Source: Clostridiales bacterium (GTDB lineage Bacteria > Bacillota > Clostridia > Christensenellales > Borkfalkiaceae). Taken from it: a stretch of 64,000 nucleotides of DNA. The stretch is from positions 62,001 through 126,000 of the forward strand of contig JAFLVN010000004.1 of the NCBI GenBank assembly GCA_022508285.1, read 5' to 3'. Made by a program: the position numbers and the translations under genes. The notes beneath the pieces were generated by a model. That model saw only the letters and a program-made list of their open reading frames with translations. It did not search any database and was not told where the DNA came from. Below are positions 36,671-46,313 of this stretch, piece by piece. Position 1 is the first letter of the stretch. Every line of letters begins with the position of its first letter.

Positions 36671-38482
36671 ATGGACGTAATAAGAGAAAAATTAAAATTA
36701 CTCCCCGATAATCCGGGAGTGTATATAATGCTCGACAGCAACTCAAACGTCATTTACGTCGGCAAAGCTCGGGTGCTTAAAAACAGGGTCCGCCAGTATT
36801 TTCATAATTCGCCTAAACCCGAAAAAGTCTCAAAAATGGTAGAAAATATAGCGGATTTTAACTATATTATTACCTCTTCTGAAATAGATGCGCTTGCGCT
36901 TGAAAACAATCTTATAAAGAAGTACAAGCCCAAATACAACATACTTTTAAAGGACGACAAGACCTATCCGTATATCAAAGCGGATATGCGTGAGGAGTTC
37001 CCTACGTTTTATATAACCCGCAAAATCAAAAAGGACGGCTGCAAGTACTTCGGTCCGTTTATGGGCGGGATAAATTGCAGAGATATCCTCGATACCCTGC
37101 AACTCACGTTCTGCGTTCGGCTGTGCCATACTTCAATAACTTCAAAACCCAAGCGTGAATGTCTTAATTATCATATAGGCAGATGTAGCGCACCGTGTGC
37201 AGGGAAAGTTTCGGCGGAAGAGTATGCCGCACAGGTAAAAAAGGCGCTGAATTTTCTTGACGGAAACCTGCGTGAAGCGGAAGAGCTTCTAAAAACCAAA
37301 ATGATTTCCGCCGCCGAAAGCGAGAATTTTGAGCTGGCGCTCGATTATAAAAATAAGCTTTCAATGCTCTCGAAGTTGGAGGCTAAGCGGATAACTTCAT
37401 TAAATAAGGCAATAGACGCCGACATAATAGCATACGCTACCAACAATCTGTATTCCGCCGTCAACGTGCTGGTAACCAGAAAGGGAATTATGCAGGGCGG
37501 CAGCAGTTTTGCACTGGACGAAGCTCATATGTCGGACAGTGAAGCCCTCACAAGTTTTATAGCTCAGTATTATCTGCACCATGAAGTGCCTTCCGAGCTA
37601 ATCGTTGAAGATTTTTGCGAAAAAGAGCTTCTACAGAGCTATTTTAAAGAGAAATTTGATAAAAACGTTGAAATCACACTTGCCAAACAGGGCGATAAAT
37701 TCAAACTTTTAAAAATGGCAAAAGAAAACGCCGCAGAGTATCTTGAAAAATCTGTCGACAAAATCCGCCATAAAGACGATATGACGGTGAACGCCTGCAA
37801 GCGTTTACAACAGCTTTTAGGGCTGAAAGCCTATCCCCGCAGAATGGAGTGTTACGATATTTCCAACATAAGCGGTGTTGACAAAGTCGGTTCAATGGTC
37901 GTATTTATCGACGGTGAGGCAGATCGTAACAGTTACAGAAGGTTCAAAATAAAGACTGTTGAGGGTGCAAACGACTTCGCTTCACTTCAGGAAGTGCTCA
38001 CAAGGCGACTTGACAAACTCGGCACCGACGAGGAAGAGAAATTCCCCAAGCCCGACCTTATAATTATAGACGGCGGCAAGGGACAGCTTTCGGCAGTCAA
38101 AGAAATTTTCGATAAAAAGCGAATAGACGGAATAGAGCTCGTATCCCTTGCGAAGCGTGAAGAAGAAGTATTTACGCTCAATTCAGACGAAAGCGTAAAA
38201 ATTTCTCACCGTGACTATTCACTTAAAATGTTGCAGAGAATCCGTGACGAGGCTCACAGGTTCGCAATAACCTATTTCAGAAATATCCATAATAAGCGCA
38301 ATTTAAGCTCTGTTTTATCTGAAATTGAGGGGATAGGCAAAGTAAGGCGAATGGCGCTTTTGGAAAAATTCGGCAATCTCGATAAAATTATTGCGGCAAG
38401 CGAGGAAGAGCTTACTTCATGTGACGGAATAAGCCCTGCGATTGCAAAAAAAATAAAAGAATATCTTGATAATAATTTATGA
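36671..38482 (+). CDS. uvrC: Excinuclease ABC subunit C
   Basis: Makes both incisions in nucleotide excision repair. 603 residues. N-terminal GIY-YIG nuclease (NPGVYIMLDSNSNVIYVGKARVLKNRVRQYF). Cys-rich block (CLNYHIGRCSAPCAGKVS). UVR domain (about 200-235). C-terminal RNase H-like nuclease (MECYDISNISGVDKVGSMVVF...LIIDGGKGQLSAV). Terminal helix-hairpin-helix repeats (IEGIGKVRRMALLEKFG). uvrA and uvrB are not in the window. Confidence 0.97.
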   Translation: MDVIREKLKLLPDNPGVYIMLDSNSNVIYVGKARVLKNRVRQYFHNSPKPEKVSKMVENIADFNYIITSSEIDALALENNLIKKYKPKYNILLKDDKTYPYIKADMREEFPTFYITRKIKKDGCKYFGPFMGGINCRDILDTLQLTFCVRLCHTSITSKPKRECLNYHIGRCSAPCAGKVSAEEYAAQVKKALNFLDGNLREAEELLKTKMISAAESENFELALDYKNKLSMLSKLEAKRITSLNKAIDADIIAYATNNLYSAVNVLVTRKGIMQGGSSFALDEAHMSDSEALTSFIAQYYLHHEVPSELIVEDFCEKELLQSYFKEKFDKNVEITLAKQGDKFKLLKMAKENAAEYLEKSVDKIRHKDDMTVNACKRLQQLLGLKAYPRRMECYDISNISGVDKVGSMVVFIDGEADRNSYRRFKIKTVEGANDFASLQEVLTRRLDKLGTDEEEKFPKPDLIIIDGGKGQLSAVKEIFDKKRIDGIELVSLAKREEEVFTLNSDESVKISHRDYSLKMLQRIRDEAHRFAITYFRNIHNKRNLSSVLSEIEGIGKVRRMALLEKFGNLDKIIAASEEELTSCDGISPAIAKKIKEYLDNNL

Positions 38483-39300
38483 AAATTAATTACCGACTTA
38501 TCGTTTCGGACTTTGACGGAACGCTTATTAACGACAATCAGCAAGTCTTGCCACAAGTTAAGGCGGCAATAGACGAATACGTTGCCGCTGGCGGCATTTT
38601 TGCAATATGCACGGGTAGGATGTTGAGCTCAATTCTTCCGCAAGCACGTGCGCTCGGTCTGAAAGGTCTTGTAATCGCCTATCAGGGCACGGTAATTGCC
38701 GATATCGAGACCGGTAAAATAATTAAACAAGGCGGAATGAACTACAACGACGTTGCCGAAATCTGCAACAGTATCGAAGAATTGGGCTACGGACTAAACG
38801 TCTATTGCGACGAAAAAATATACACCGATTATCCCGACGATAATATCTATCTTAAACGGTATGAAGAGATAATTGGCGTAAAAGCTGTACATATTGACGG
38901 AAAAATGTCCGAATACGTAGCAAAAAATAAAATGTTCTGCCAAAAAGTATTGACCATAATTTCCGAAAGTGAGCGCAACAAATTATATTCTGAGCTTTGT
39001 AAAATATACAGTGAAAGATTTGACGTAACTTGTAGTGCAAAAGTTCTTGTTGAAGTTTCACCCATAGGCGATAACAAGGGAGAGGCGCTTAAATTCCTTG
39101 CGCAGCATTATAACGTACCTATTGAAAAAACGGTTGCAGTAGGGGATAATTTAAACGATTTATCCATGATTAAAGTTGCGGGCATGGGATGTGCCGTGGG
39201 AAATGCGGAAAAGCAACTAAAAGAAGCCGCAGACTTCATTTCGGTTTCAAATAATGATGGAGCTCTGGCTCAAATTATTAAAAAATTCGGGTTTGCATAG
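38479..39300 (+). CDS. Cof-type HAD-superfamily phosphatase
   Basis: 273 residues. Motif I VSDFDGTLI (about 9-17), motif II CTGRM, and motif III/IV with K-GEALKFL and VGDNLNDLSMIKVAGMGCAVGNA. The C2-type cap lies between. Cytoplasmic sugar-phosphate or FMN/PLP phosphatase; substrate not predictable. Overlaps uvrC by 4 bases (ATGA). Its TAG stop lies inside motif copy C. Confidence 0.9.
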   Translation: MKINYRLIVSDFDGTLINDNQQVLPQVKAAIDEYVAAGGIFAICTGRMLSSILPQARALGLKGLVIAYQGTVIADIETGKIIKQGGMNYNDVAEICNSIEELGYGLNVYCDEKIYTDYPDDNIYLKRYEEIIGVKAVHIDGKMSEYVAKNKMFCQKVLTIISESERNKLYSELCKIYSERFDVTCSAKVLVEVSPIGDNKGEALKFLAQHYNVPIEKTVAVGDNLNDLSMIKVAGMGCAVGNAEKQLKEAADFISVSNNDGALAQIIKKFGFA

Positions 39301-39318
39301 TACTATGTGTGAAATATT
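39296..39318 (+). repeat. Dispersed motif copy C, spanning a stop and a start codon
   Basis: CATAGTACTATG followed by TGTGAAATATT. It contains the TAG stop of the HAD gene and the ATG start of the U32 peptidase gene, and no Shine-Dalgarno is visible there. Confidence 0.75.
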
Positions 39319-41467
39319 AGCCCCTGCCGGCAGCAAAAACAGTGCGTTAGCGGCAATAAATTCGGGCGCTGACGCTATTTATTTGGGACTTCCACAATTT
39401 TCTGCAAGGAGCGCTGCGGAAAATTTTGATTTGCAAAATTTCAAAGAAATTTCCCGCTTAGCCCGTGCTTTCGGCGTAAAGATATACGTGGCTATGAATA
39501 CCCTTGTAAAAGATAGCGAGCTTGAAACCTTTTTAAATACCTTAATCGAGGTGTGGAACGAAGGAGCGGACGCTATTATTTTGTCTGACTTATTTCTTGG
39601 CAGGTTTATAAAGCGTAATTATCCGCAAATAAAACTTCATCTTTCAACTCAGGCGGGCGTATGCAACGTATACGGGGCAAAGCTTGCAAAAGATTACGGG
39701 TTTGAGCGGGTGATTCTTGCCCGTGAAACTTCATATGAAGATATTAAAGAAATAGCAAAAGTTATCGAAACCGAAGTTTTTGTACAGGGTGCGCTGTGCA
39801 CGTGTTTTTCGGGGCAGTGCTACATGTCCTCTTTTGCTGGTGGCAACAGCGGTAATAGAGGCAAGTGCAAGCAGCCTTGCCGAAAATTGTATTCAATTGA
39901 CCGCACGGGACTCACAGATCAGGCTTACAGGCTTTCGCTTTCCGATCTCAGCGTAGGGAATGATATTTTTAAACTGATTGAAGCTGGAGTTGTTTCATTT
40001 AAAATAGAGGGCAGAATGCGCCGCCCGGAATACGTTGCCGCAGCCGTCCGATATTATAGAAATTTATTAAACAATACTGCGAACGAGCATGATTTCAGCA
40101 ACTTGAAACGAACCTACAACCGTGGTAATTATACGATCGGTCTTGCTTTCGGTCAGGATAAAAGCTTTATATCTTCGGCTGTGCAGGGCCATATCGGCGA
40201 GTTTATCGGTATTTTAAAGGTTGAAAACGGAAAATATTTATGCTGTTCAGCCGAAAAATTCCAAAAGGGCGATAGTTTTAAGATTTTGCGTGACGGAAGG
40301 GAAGTCAGCGGCGCTGATTTTTGCGAAAACGTTAAGAGCGGATTTGTTATAAATTCAAAAGTCAAGTTGCGTAGCGGCGATAAAGTATTTGTTACAACCG
40401 ATACTGCTGTCAACGCCGAACTTCTGAAGCATGAAAGGAAAATTGATTTAAGCATTTCTGCACGGTTTTTGGCTGGTACAAAAGCCGAAATTTCCGTCAA
40501 TGGCATTAAATTTTACGGAGAAAACGCTTTAGAAAGTGCAAAAAATAATCCTTTGACTTGCGGGGATATTAAAAACTGCTTTGATAAAGTTGATAAATAT
40601 CCTTTTGAAATTTCTTACGAGAGCGTTGAAACGGACGGAGTTTTTATTCCCAAAAGCGAACTCAACGGTTTGCGCCGCACAATATACGATAAAGTTTTTG
40701 CTGATTTATCCAAAAACAGAAACGAGCAAGTAATAATAAATCATGCGCTTCCGACTCTGAAAACTGCTGAAAATAATAAAATTGCCGCAATTTGTACGCA
40801 AAATTGCGATAATGTTGATATCTTCATATATAAACCGTCAACCTATGACGCCGATAAACTCAATAAGCCGAACGGGAAAACTTTTTTATATCTGCCGCCT
40901 TTTATGACTGGTTTGGAAATTGAAAAGTTGAAGCCGTTTATCAAGAATTTTGACGGCGTCTACTGCGACGGCAGTTGGGCGATTGGACTTTCCGAGGAAT
41001 TAAAATTACCCCTGTTTGCGGGTACGGGAATGAATATTTCTAACTGCGTTGACGTTGCGGAGTGCTCTTCGGAGTATGTTGCGCTGTCAAAGGAATTGAC
41101 TGTAAGTGAACAAAGAGCTCTTTCAACCGAAAACACTTTTGCGCTTGCGTCGGGAAATATTAAGGTAATGGATTTAATTTACTGTCCGTTCGGCAGGAAA
41201 TGCAGGGAGTGCGATAAGCGCAATATTTATACGCTTACCGACGAAAACGGCAGAAAATTCCCCATGAGAAGATATAAAACAAGCGAATGTCGCTTTGAAG
41301 TGTTCAACTGTGCATCTCTTTTGGGAGTTTCACATGTCGGAACTCTGATAGACTGCACACTTGAAAGCAACCCGAATTACGTAATTAATATTCGTAGCGA
41401 CGAGCAAAAGCAAAAGGAATATTTTAAAAACTATACCCGAGGGCACGGCAATTCACCCGTTCTTTAA
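39305..41467 (+). CDS. U32-family peptidase / tRNA hydroxylation-like protein
   Basis: 720 residues. N-terminal U32 catalytic-type barrel: MCEILAPAGSKNSALAAINSGADAIYLGL, VAMNTLV, LHLSTQAGVCN. The Cys-containing block VQGALCTCFSGQCYMSSFAGGNSGNRGKCKQPCRKLY (about 174-211) is typical of YrrO/TrhP-related proteins. Long C-terminal extension with a DUF3656-like region and a further Cys cluster (CPFGRKCRECDKRN, near 628-641) that could bind a metal or iron-sulfur cluster. Members act as proteases in older literature or in prephenate-dependent tRNA hydroxylation; this one is undetermined. The start ATG 39305 is chosen because MCEILAPAGS is the family N-terminus. Confidence 0.88.
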   Translation: MCEILAPAGSKNSALAAINSGADAIYLGLPQFSARSAAENFDLQNFKEISRLARAFGVKIYVAMNTLVKDSELETFLNTLIEVWNEGADAIILSDLFLGRFIKRNYPQIKLHLSTQAGVCNVYGAKLAKDYGFERVILARETSYEDIKEIAKVIETEVFVQGALCTCFSGQCYMSSFAGGNSGNRGKCKQPCRKLYSIDRTGLTDQAYRLSLSDLSVGNDIFKLIEAGVVSFKIEGRMRRPEYVAAAVRYYRNLLNNTANEHDFSNLKRTYNRGNYTIGLAFGQDKSFISSAVQGHIGEFIGILKVENGKYLCCSAEKFQKGDSFKILRDGREVSGADFCENVKSGFVINSKVKLRSGDKVFVTTDTAVNAELLKHERKIDLSISARFLAGTKAEISVNGIKFYGENALESAKNNPLTCGDIKNCFDKVDKYPFEISYESVETDGVFIPKSELNGLRRTIYDKVFADLSKNRNEQVIINHALPTLKTAENNKIAAICTQNCDNVDIFIYKPSTYDADKLNKPNGKTFLYLPPFMTGLEIEKLKPFIKNFDGVYCDGSWAIGLSEELKLPLFAGTGMNISNCVDVAECSSEYVALSKELTVSEQRALSTENTFALASGNIKVMDLIYCPFGRKCRECDKRNIYTLTDENGRKFPMRRYKTSECRFEVFNCASLLGVSHVGTLIDCTLESNPNYVINIRSDEQKQKEYFKNYTRGHGNSPVL

Positions 41468-41471
41468 AATA

Positions 41472-43832
41472 ATGGATACAAAAAGCTTTGAAAAACTGGA
41501 ACTGAATAAAATCCTTTCGGCGGCCTCAAATTATGCCGTTTTGGACGGCGGTAAAAAATTAATTTTGGACTGCAAGCCGTCCACCGACTTAGAGGAAGTC
41601 CGTCGTCGCCTCACGTTAACAAGGGAGTGCGACAAGCTTTTGTATACTTACGGAATAGGCAAAATAGAGCAGTTCGGCGAATTGTCGGATATTCTTGTTC
41701 GGGCAAAAAAAGGTTCTGCGCTGTCGTGTGGAGAACTTCTAAACGCCGCCTCGTTACTCCGCTCCGTCAGAATAGCGTATACATCAATTAGTAAAATCAA
41801 CAATGACGGGATCGTGCTTGTGAGGTCAATTGCCGACAATTTGTACTTTGATAAAGGACTCGAAGACGATATAACGGATAAAATTGTCAACTCTGAAGCT
41901 GTAAGCGACTATGCGAGCGACAGACTGTTTTCTATAAGAAGTAAAATTAAAAATCTCAATGAGAGGATAAGAGCCAAGCTTTCGGAGTACGTGAGCGGCA
42001 AAAATGCCGAGTATTTGCAGGACGCAATCGTTACAATCCGAAACGACAGATTCGTTATACCCGTCAAAGCTGAGCATAAGAGCCACGTTAAGGGATTTGT
42101 ACACGACCGCTCAAAAACGGGAGCAACGTTCTTCATTGAGCCTGAATACGTTCTTGAGTTGAATAACGAGCTTATTGCGCTTACGTTGGACGAACGTGAA
42201 GAAGTAGAAGCGATATTGAAGTCGCTGTCAGCTCGGGTCGGCAAGCTTTCGGACGAGTTACAGAGAGACACGGAAATTCTTGCCGAGCTTGACAGCCGTT
42301 TTGCCTTTGCAGAGTATGGATATTCCTTAAAGTGCATTGAACCTAAAGTAAACGACAGAGGCTACGTAAATATTATCAAGGGCAGACATCCGCTGATAGA
42401 TAGAAATAAAGTTGTGCCTGTTTCGGTTGAACTTGGCGCAACCTACAACTTTTTACTGCTGAGCGGTGCAAATACGGGCGGAAAGACCGTAACTTTAAAA
42501 ATGAGCGGACTTTTCTGCCTTATGGCTGCGTGCGGACTTTTTATTCCTGCAGCGGACGGCAGTTCGGTTGCGGTTTTTGACAGCGTGTATTGTGATATAG
42601 GTGACAGCCAGAGTATAGAAGAGAGCCTTTCAACTTTCTCGTCGCACCTGGAAAATATAATTAAAATCTGCGAAAAAGTACAGAAAAACAGCCTTGTCTT
42701 AATTGACGAGCTCGGCGGCGGTACAAACCCTGACGAGGGGCAAGCCATTGCCAAGGCAGTGGTAAAGAGGCTATTGGAAAGCGGTTGTAAAGGAATTGTA
42801 ACAACTCACTTTACGCCTCTTAAGGAGTTTGCATATACCGTTGACAATATCGAAAATGCGAGTATGGAGTTTGACTCCGCAACGCTGAAACCGCTGTACA
42901 GCATAAAAATAGGTTTGCCGGGGGCGAGTAATGCGCTTGCTATAGCAAGGCGGCTCGGAATGGATGAAAGTATTTTACAGGACGCAACAAGTTTCCTTTC
43001 CGAGGGCGCGAGAAATTTTGAAAACGTAGTGCGTCAAGCTGAGGAAAGCCGTGTTGAAGCGGAATCCAAACTTGCCGAGGTCGAGAGTATGAAGCGGGAG
43101 TGGAGCAAAAAAATTGACGAGGCAAACAGACTCACGGAAGAACTAAACAAGGAAAAGGAAAAAATTTCAAGGTCTGCCCGCAGTGAGAGCCGCAGAATCA
43201 TATCAGAACGCACTGAGCGTGCCGAGCAAATTCTTGCGGAGATTGAGGAGATTTTTAAGAATAAAGAGCTTAACGAAAGCCAACTTATAAGGGCAAGAAC
43301 TCTTAAAAATAAGCTTAAAAATTCGGCTTTTGACGAGGAAAGTGAAAAGAGTAAAGTAACGGCGTATCAGCCCGCCACAGCGGAAAACATAAAAGCCGGA
43401 GTTAAGGTTTTTATTAAACCTATGGATACGCAAGGTCAGATTTTAAGTTTTAATAAAGGCAAGAATGAGGCGGAAGTTCTCTGCGGCAGTATAAAAATGC
43501 ACTTAAAACTCAAAGATTTGCAGGTTGTCGGCGAGGAACAATCAAAGCCTCAACAAGTAAAAATTGTCAAAAATATTCCACGAGAACAGCCTGTGATGGA
43601 AATAAATATTTTAGGACTCACGGTGGGCGAGGCTCTGTACGAAGTGGATAATTTTATTGACAGAGCTGTAACAGATAATCTTGCCGAAGTTAAAATTATT
43701 CACGGCGTGGGTACGGGGAAGCTGAAATCTGCAATCTGGGAGCACCTTAAACGCCATAAAAACGTTGAAAGTTACCGTCTCGGCAAGTATGGCGAGGGCG
43801 AAACGGGAGTTACTTTTGTAAAGTTAAAATAG
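41472..43832 (+). CDS. mutS2: MutS2 family ATPase/endonuclease
   Basis: 786 residues. MutS-like clamp and ATPase without the mismatch-reading domain: Walker A SGANTGGKTVTLK (about 332-344), LIDELGGGTNPDEGQAIA, TTHFTPLKEFAY. A coiled-coil stretch (about 520-620) and a C-terminal Smr nuclease domain (about 710-786) follow, the latter with INILGLTVGEALYEVDNFIDRA and IIHGVGTGKL. Limits recombination or splits collided ribosomes in Bacillus. Follows the U32 gene by 4 bp. Confidence 0.96.
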   Translation: MDTKSFEKLELNKILSAASNYAVLDGGKKLILDCKPSTDLEEVRRRLTLTRECDKLLYTYGIGKIEQFGELSDILVRAKKGSALSCGELLNAASLLRSVRIAYTSISKINNDGIVLVRSIADNLYFDKGLEDDITDKIVNSEAVSDYASDRLFSIRSKIKNLNERIRAKLSEYVSGKNAEYLQDAIVTIRNDRFVIPVKAEHKSHVKGFVHDRSKTGATFFIEPEYVLELNNELIALTLDEREEVEAILKSLSARVGKLSDELQRDTEILAELDSRFAFAEYGYSLKCIEPKVNDRGYVNIIKGRHPLIDRNKVVPVSVELGATYNFLLLSGANTGGKTVTLKMSGLFCLMAACGLFIPAADGSSVAVFDSVYCDIGDSQSIEESLSTFSSHLENIIKICEKVQKNSLVLIDELGGGTNPDEGQAIAKAVVKRLLESGCKGIVTTHFTPLKEFAYTVDNIENASMEFDSATLKPLYSIKIGLPGASNALAIARRLGMDESILQDATSFLSEGARNFENVVRQAEESRVEAESKLAEVESMKREWSKKIDEANRLTEELNKEKEKISRSARSESRRIISERTERAEQILAEIEEIFKNKELNESQLIRARTLKNKLKNSAFDEESEKSKVTAYQPATAENIKAGVKVFIKPMDTQGQILSFNKGKNEAEVLCGSIKMHLKLKDLQVVGEEQSKPQQVKIVKNIPREQPVMEINILGLTVGEALYEVDNFIDRAVTDNLAEVKIIHGVGTGKLKSAIWEHLKRHKNVESYRLGKYGEGETGVTFVKLK

Positions 43833-43892
43833 TCAAGAATTGCTCCTTAAATTAATATTATATAAATAGTAATTTATTTTAGGGGCAAACTA

Positions 43893-44600
43893 TTGAAAAG
43901 CAAAATTTTATCTGTAACTATTAACGTAGCGCTTGCGGCAATCGTGCTTGCAGTGGGCTTTATCGGCTTTTGGGGCGGAAGTGCGGCGGCAGTTTCTTAC
44001 AAAAGCGACAACCTTTATTACGGTGGCGACGAGAACGGAAATTGCGTAACTCTGACCTTCAACGTTTACGAGGGAACGGAGATAGTGGAGCAGATTCTCA
44101 ATATTTTAGACGAACACGGGGCAAAGGCAACCTTTTTTATAGGTGGCGCATGGGCGGATGATAATATCGACTGTGTGCGTGAAATATATCGGCGGGGACA
44201 TGAGCTCGGAAGTCACGGCTATTTCCATAAGGATCATTCAAAAATGTCTTATGAAGCCAATCTTGAGGAAATAAGACCAAGCGTCAAACTGCTTGAAATG
44301 ATCTGCGGACAGAAAATCACGCTGTTTGCGCCGCCATCGGGAGCGTTTGCCGAGAATACAATCAATGCTTGTGTCGAACTCGGTCTTAAAGTTATAATGT
44401 GGAGCCGAGACACAATAGATTGGCGGGATAAAGACGTCAGTCTTATTGTAAACAGAGCAACTTTGAACTTAAATGCGGGAGAGATAATACTTATGCACCC
44501 CAAGGAGCAGACGGTAAAAGCTCTGCCGACAATATTAAATTACATAAGAGAACAGGGCTTGACTGCCGATACGGTTTCTCGGAATTTAGGAGAAAAATGA
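43893..44600 (+). CDS. NodB-type polysaccharide deacetylase (PdaB-like), with altered catalytic motif
   Basis: 235 residues. The N-terminal signal/anchor helix (about 7-32) indicates export. NodB fold: TLTFNVYEG in place of TFDDGP, KATFFIGGAWADDN, metal-ligand motif GSHGYFHKDHSKMS (about 109-122), APPSGAF in place of RPPYG, MWSRDTIDW and EIILMHP. Asn in place of the first catalytic Asp resembles sporulation-type PdaB/YlxY relatives. Start TTG at 43893 with AGGGG at spacing about 7. Overlaps the M16 gene by 4 bases. Confidence 0.82.
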   Translation: MKSKILSVTINVALAAIVLAVGFIGFWGGSAAAVSYKSDNLYYGGDENGNCVTLTFNVYEGTEIVEQILNILDEHGAKATFFIGGAWADDNIDCVREIYRRGHELGSHGYFHKDHSKMSYEANLEEIRPSVKLLEMICGQKITLFAPPSGAFAENTINACVELGLKVIMWSRDTIDWRDKDVSLIVNRATLNLNAGEIILMHPKEQTVKALPTILNYIREQGLTADTVSRNLGEK

Positions 44601-45829
44601 TACATTTTAAGCAATTTGAAAACGGATTAAGACTTGTAGTAAACAGAATGGACGCTCTCATGTCAGTAACGATGGGCATTATCGTCCACACGGGCGCTTC
44701 GCAGGAGAACGACAAGGAAGACGGTATTTCGCACTTCATCGAGCACATGATGTTCAAGGGAACGAAAAAGCGCACTGCTTTTCAGATTTCCGACGAAATG
44801 GACAGAATAGGTGCGCAGGTGAACGCCTTTACTGCCAAGGATATAACCTGCTACTATGCAAAATCAACCACCGGTCATGCCGCAGAGGCTTTTGAAGTCC
44901 TTGCCGATTTGTTTTTGGATAGCACTTTCCCCGAAGACGAGCTTGAGCGTGAGAAGGGAGTGGTAATCGAAGAAATAAATATGAACGAGGACACTCCCGA
45001 CGATTTGTGTCTTGATTTGCTTTCGTCGGCATACTTCGGTAGCAGAGGATACGGCAGAAACATATTAGGACCGAGGGAAAACGTTGCCGGATTCACCGCA
45101 ACCGATATCAAAAATTATATTGATAAACACTACGCACCGCAGAACATTGTAATTTCAATGGCGGGAAACATTGATATTAAAGCGGCAGAAAGCATGGTTG
45201 CGAAGTACTTTGCATCACTTAATAACCGCTCTTACAACCGTCAACCTGTAAAAATTGAGCTTAAAGCGCAGTCGCTGCTCAGAAAAAAGGATATCGAGCA
45301 GGTTCATATAGGAATTGCTTATCCTTCGGTAAAGAGGTACGACAGACTGTTTGACGCAACGCAGATTATGAATGCTGTGCTCGGCGGAAGCATGTCGTCA
45401 AGACTGTTTCAGACAGTGCGTGAAAAGCTCGGACTTGCATATACAGTTTATTCCTATGTTACCGCATACGAGGAGGCGGGAGCTCTTGCCGTCTATGCGG
45501 GCGTAAATTCCGAAAAATACCTTCAGTCTGTTGAAGCCATTTACGACTGCATCGAAAATATAAAGAAAAAGGACATTTCTAAGGACGAATTCGAGAGAGG
45601 CAAGGAACAGCTTATTTCATCTTCTATATTCGCTCAGGAGAGCACGAGCTCGCAGATGCTGCTGTTCGGCAAAGAATTAACTTACAGAGATAATATTTAC
45701 AATTTTGAAGAGCGGGTTAAAAGGATTTCTTCCGTAACGCTTGACGACGTAATGGAAGCCATTGATATCAACTTCGATTCGGGCAATAAGGCGATATCGC
45801 TTGTTGGTGCGGCGGACAAGCCCCTTTAA
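44597..45829 (+). CDS. M16-family zinc peptidase
   Basis: 410 residues. Inverted zinc motif HxxEH at His46-Phe-Ile-Glu49-His50 and the distal ligand Glu in VVIEEINMNEDTPDD (about 120-130). The non-peptidase half has GSMSSRLFQTVREKLGLAYTVYSY. Related to B. subtilis MlpA/YmxG and mitochondrial processing peptidase. No signal peptide, so probably cytoplasmic. ATGA overlap with the deacetylase gene suggests coupled translation. Confidence 0.93.
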   Translation: MIHFKQFENGLRLVVNRMDALMSVTMGIIVHTGASQENDKEDGISHFIEHMMFKGTKKRTAFQISDEMDRIGAQVNAFTAKDITCYYAKSTTGHAAEAFEVLADLFLDSTFPEDELEREKGVVIEEINMNEDTPDDLCLDLLSSAYFGSRGYGRNILGPRENVAGFTATDIKNYIDKHYAPQNIVISMAGNIDIKAAESMVAKYFASLNNRSYNRQPVKIELKAQSLLRKKDIEQVHIGIAYPSVKRYDRLFDATQIMNAVLGGSMSSRLFQTVREKLGLAYTVYSYVTAYEEAGALAVYAGVNSEKYLQSVEAIYDCIENIKKKDISKDEFERGKEQLISSSIFAQESTSSQMLLFGKELTYRDNIYNFEERVKRISSVTLDDVMEAIDINFDSGNKAISLVGAADKPL

Positions 45830-45830
45830 T

Positions 45831-46313
45831 ATGAGCGAAATCAAAAAAGGGTTTGAGCCGTTTATCGGAAATAATCCTGAAATTTTAATTCTCGGCAGTT
45901 TTCCATCGGTCAAGAGCCGAAAAATCGAGTTCTATTACGGCAATCCGCAGAATAGATTCTGGAAAGTTCTTGCCGAATTTTTCGGACAACCTCTGCCGCA
46001 GAGTGTGGAAGAAAAAAAGGAATTTTTGTACCTTAATAAAATTGCGCTGTGGGACGTAGTAACAGAGTGCGAGATTGTAGGCTCTTCGGATTCGGCAATA
46101 AAAAATTTTAAGGTCGCCGATATCCAAAAATTGTTGCAAAAAATCGACGTAAAGCTTATAATTTTGAACGGCGGTAAAGCGTACGAAATTTTCACAAGGC
46201 ATTGCCGGGTAGGTGTGCCGTACATACAGCTCCCTTCAACCAGCCCCGCCAACACGCATTTTGCCAAGGAGAAATGGTTTGACGCCCTATCAACAGTTTT
46301 TGGACGAAATTAA
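45831..46313 (+). CDS. DNA-deoxyinosine (hypoxanthine) glycosylase, UDG superfamily
   Basis: 160 residues. Uracil-DNA-glycosylase fold of the family-6 (HDG) type: ILILGSFPSVKSRKIEFYYGNPQNRFWKVLAEFFG, LYLNKIALWDVVTECEIVGSSDSAIKNF, LPSTSPANTHF. Excises deaminated adenine (hypoxanthine) from DNA, starting base-excision repair. Start ATG 45831, one base after the M16 stop. Its last 35 bases overlap the AlkD-like gene in another frame. Confidence 0.86.
   Translation: MSEIKKGFEPFIGNNPEILILGSFPSVKSRKIEFYYGNPQNRFWKVLAEFFGQPLPQSVEEKKEFLYLNKIALWDVVTECEIVGSSDSAIKNFKVADIQKLLQKIDVKLIILNGGKAYEIFTRHCRVGVPYIQLPSTSPANTHFAKEKWFDALSTVFGRN

Noticed and set aside
44845-44860. TACTATG near 44851 and another near 54711 as further copies of the dispersed motif
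   Set aside because: Only the 7-mer matches; GTAC flank and ACATA half-site are missing.
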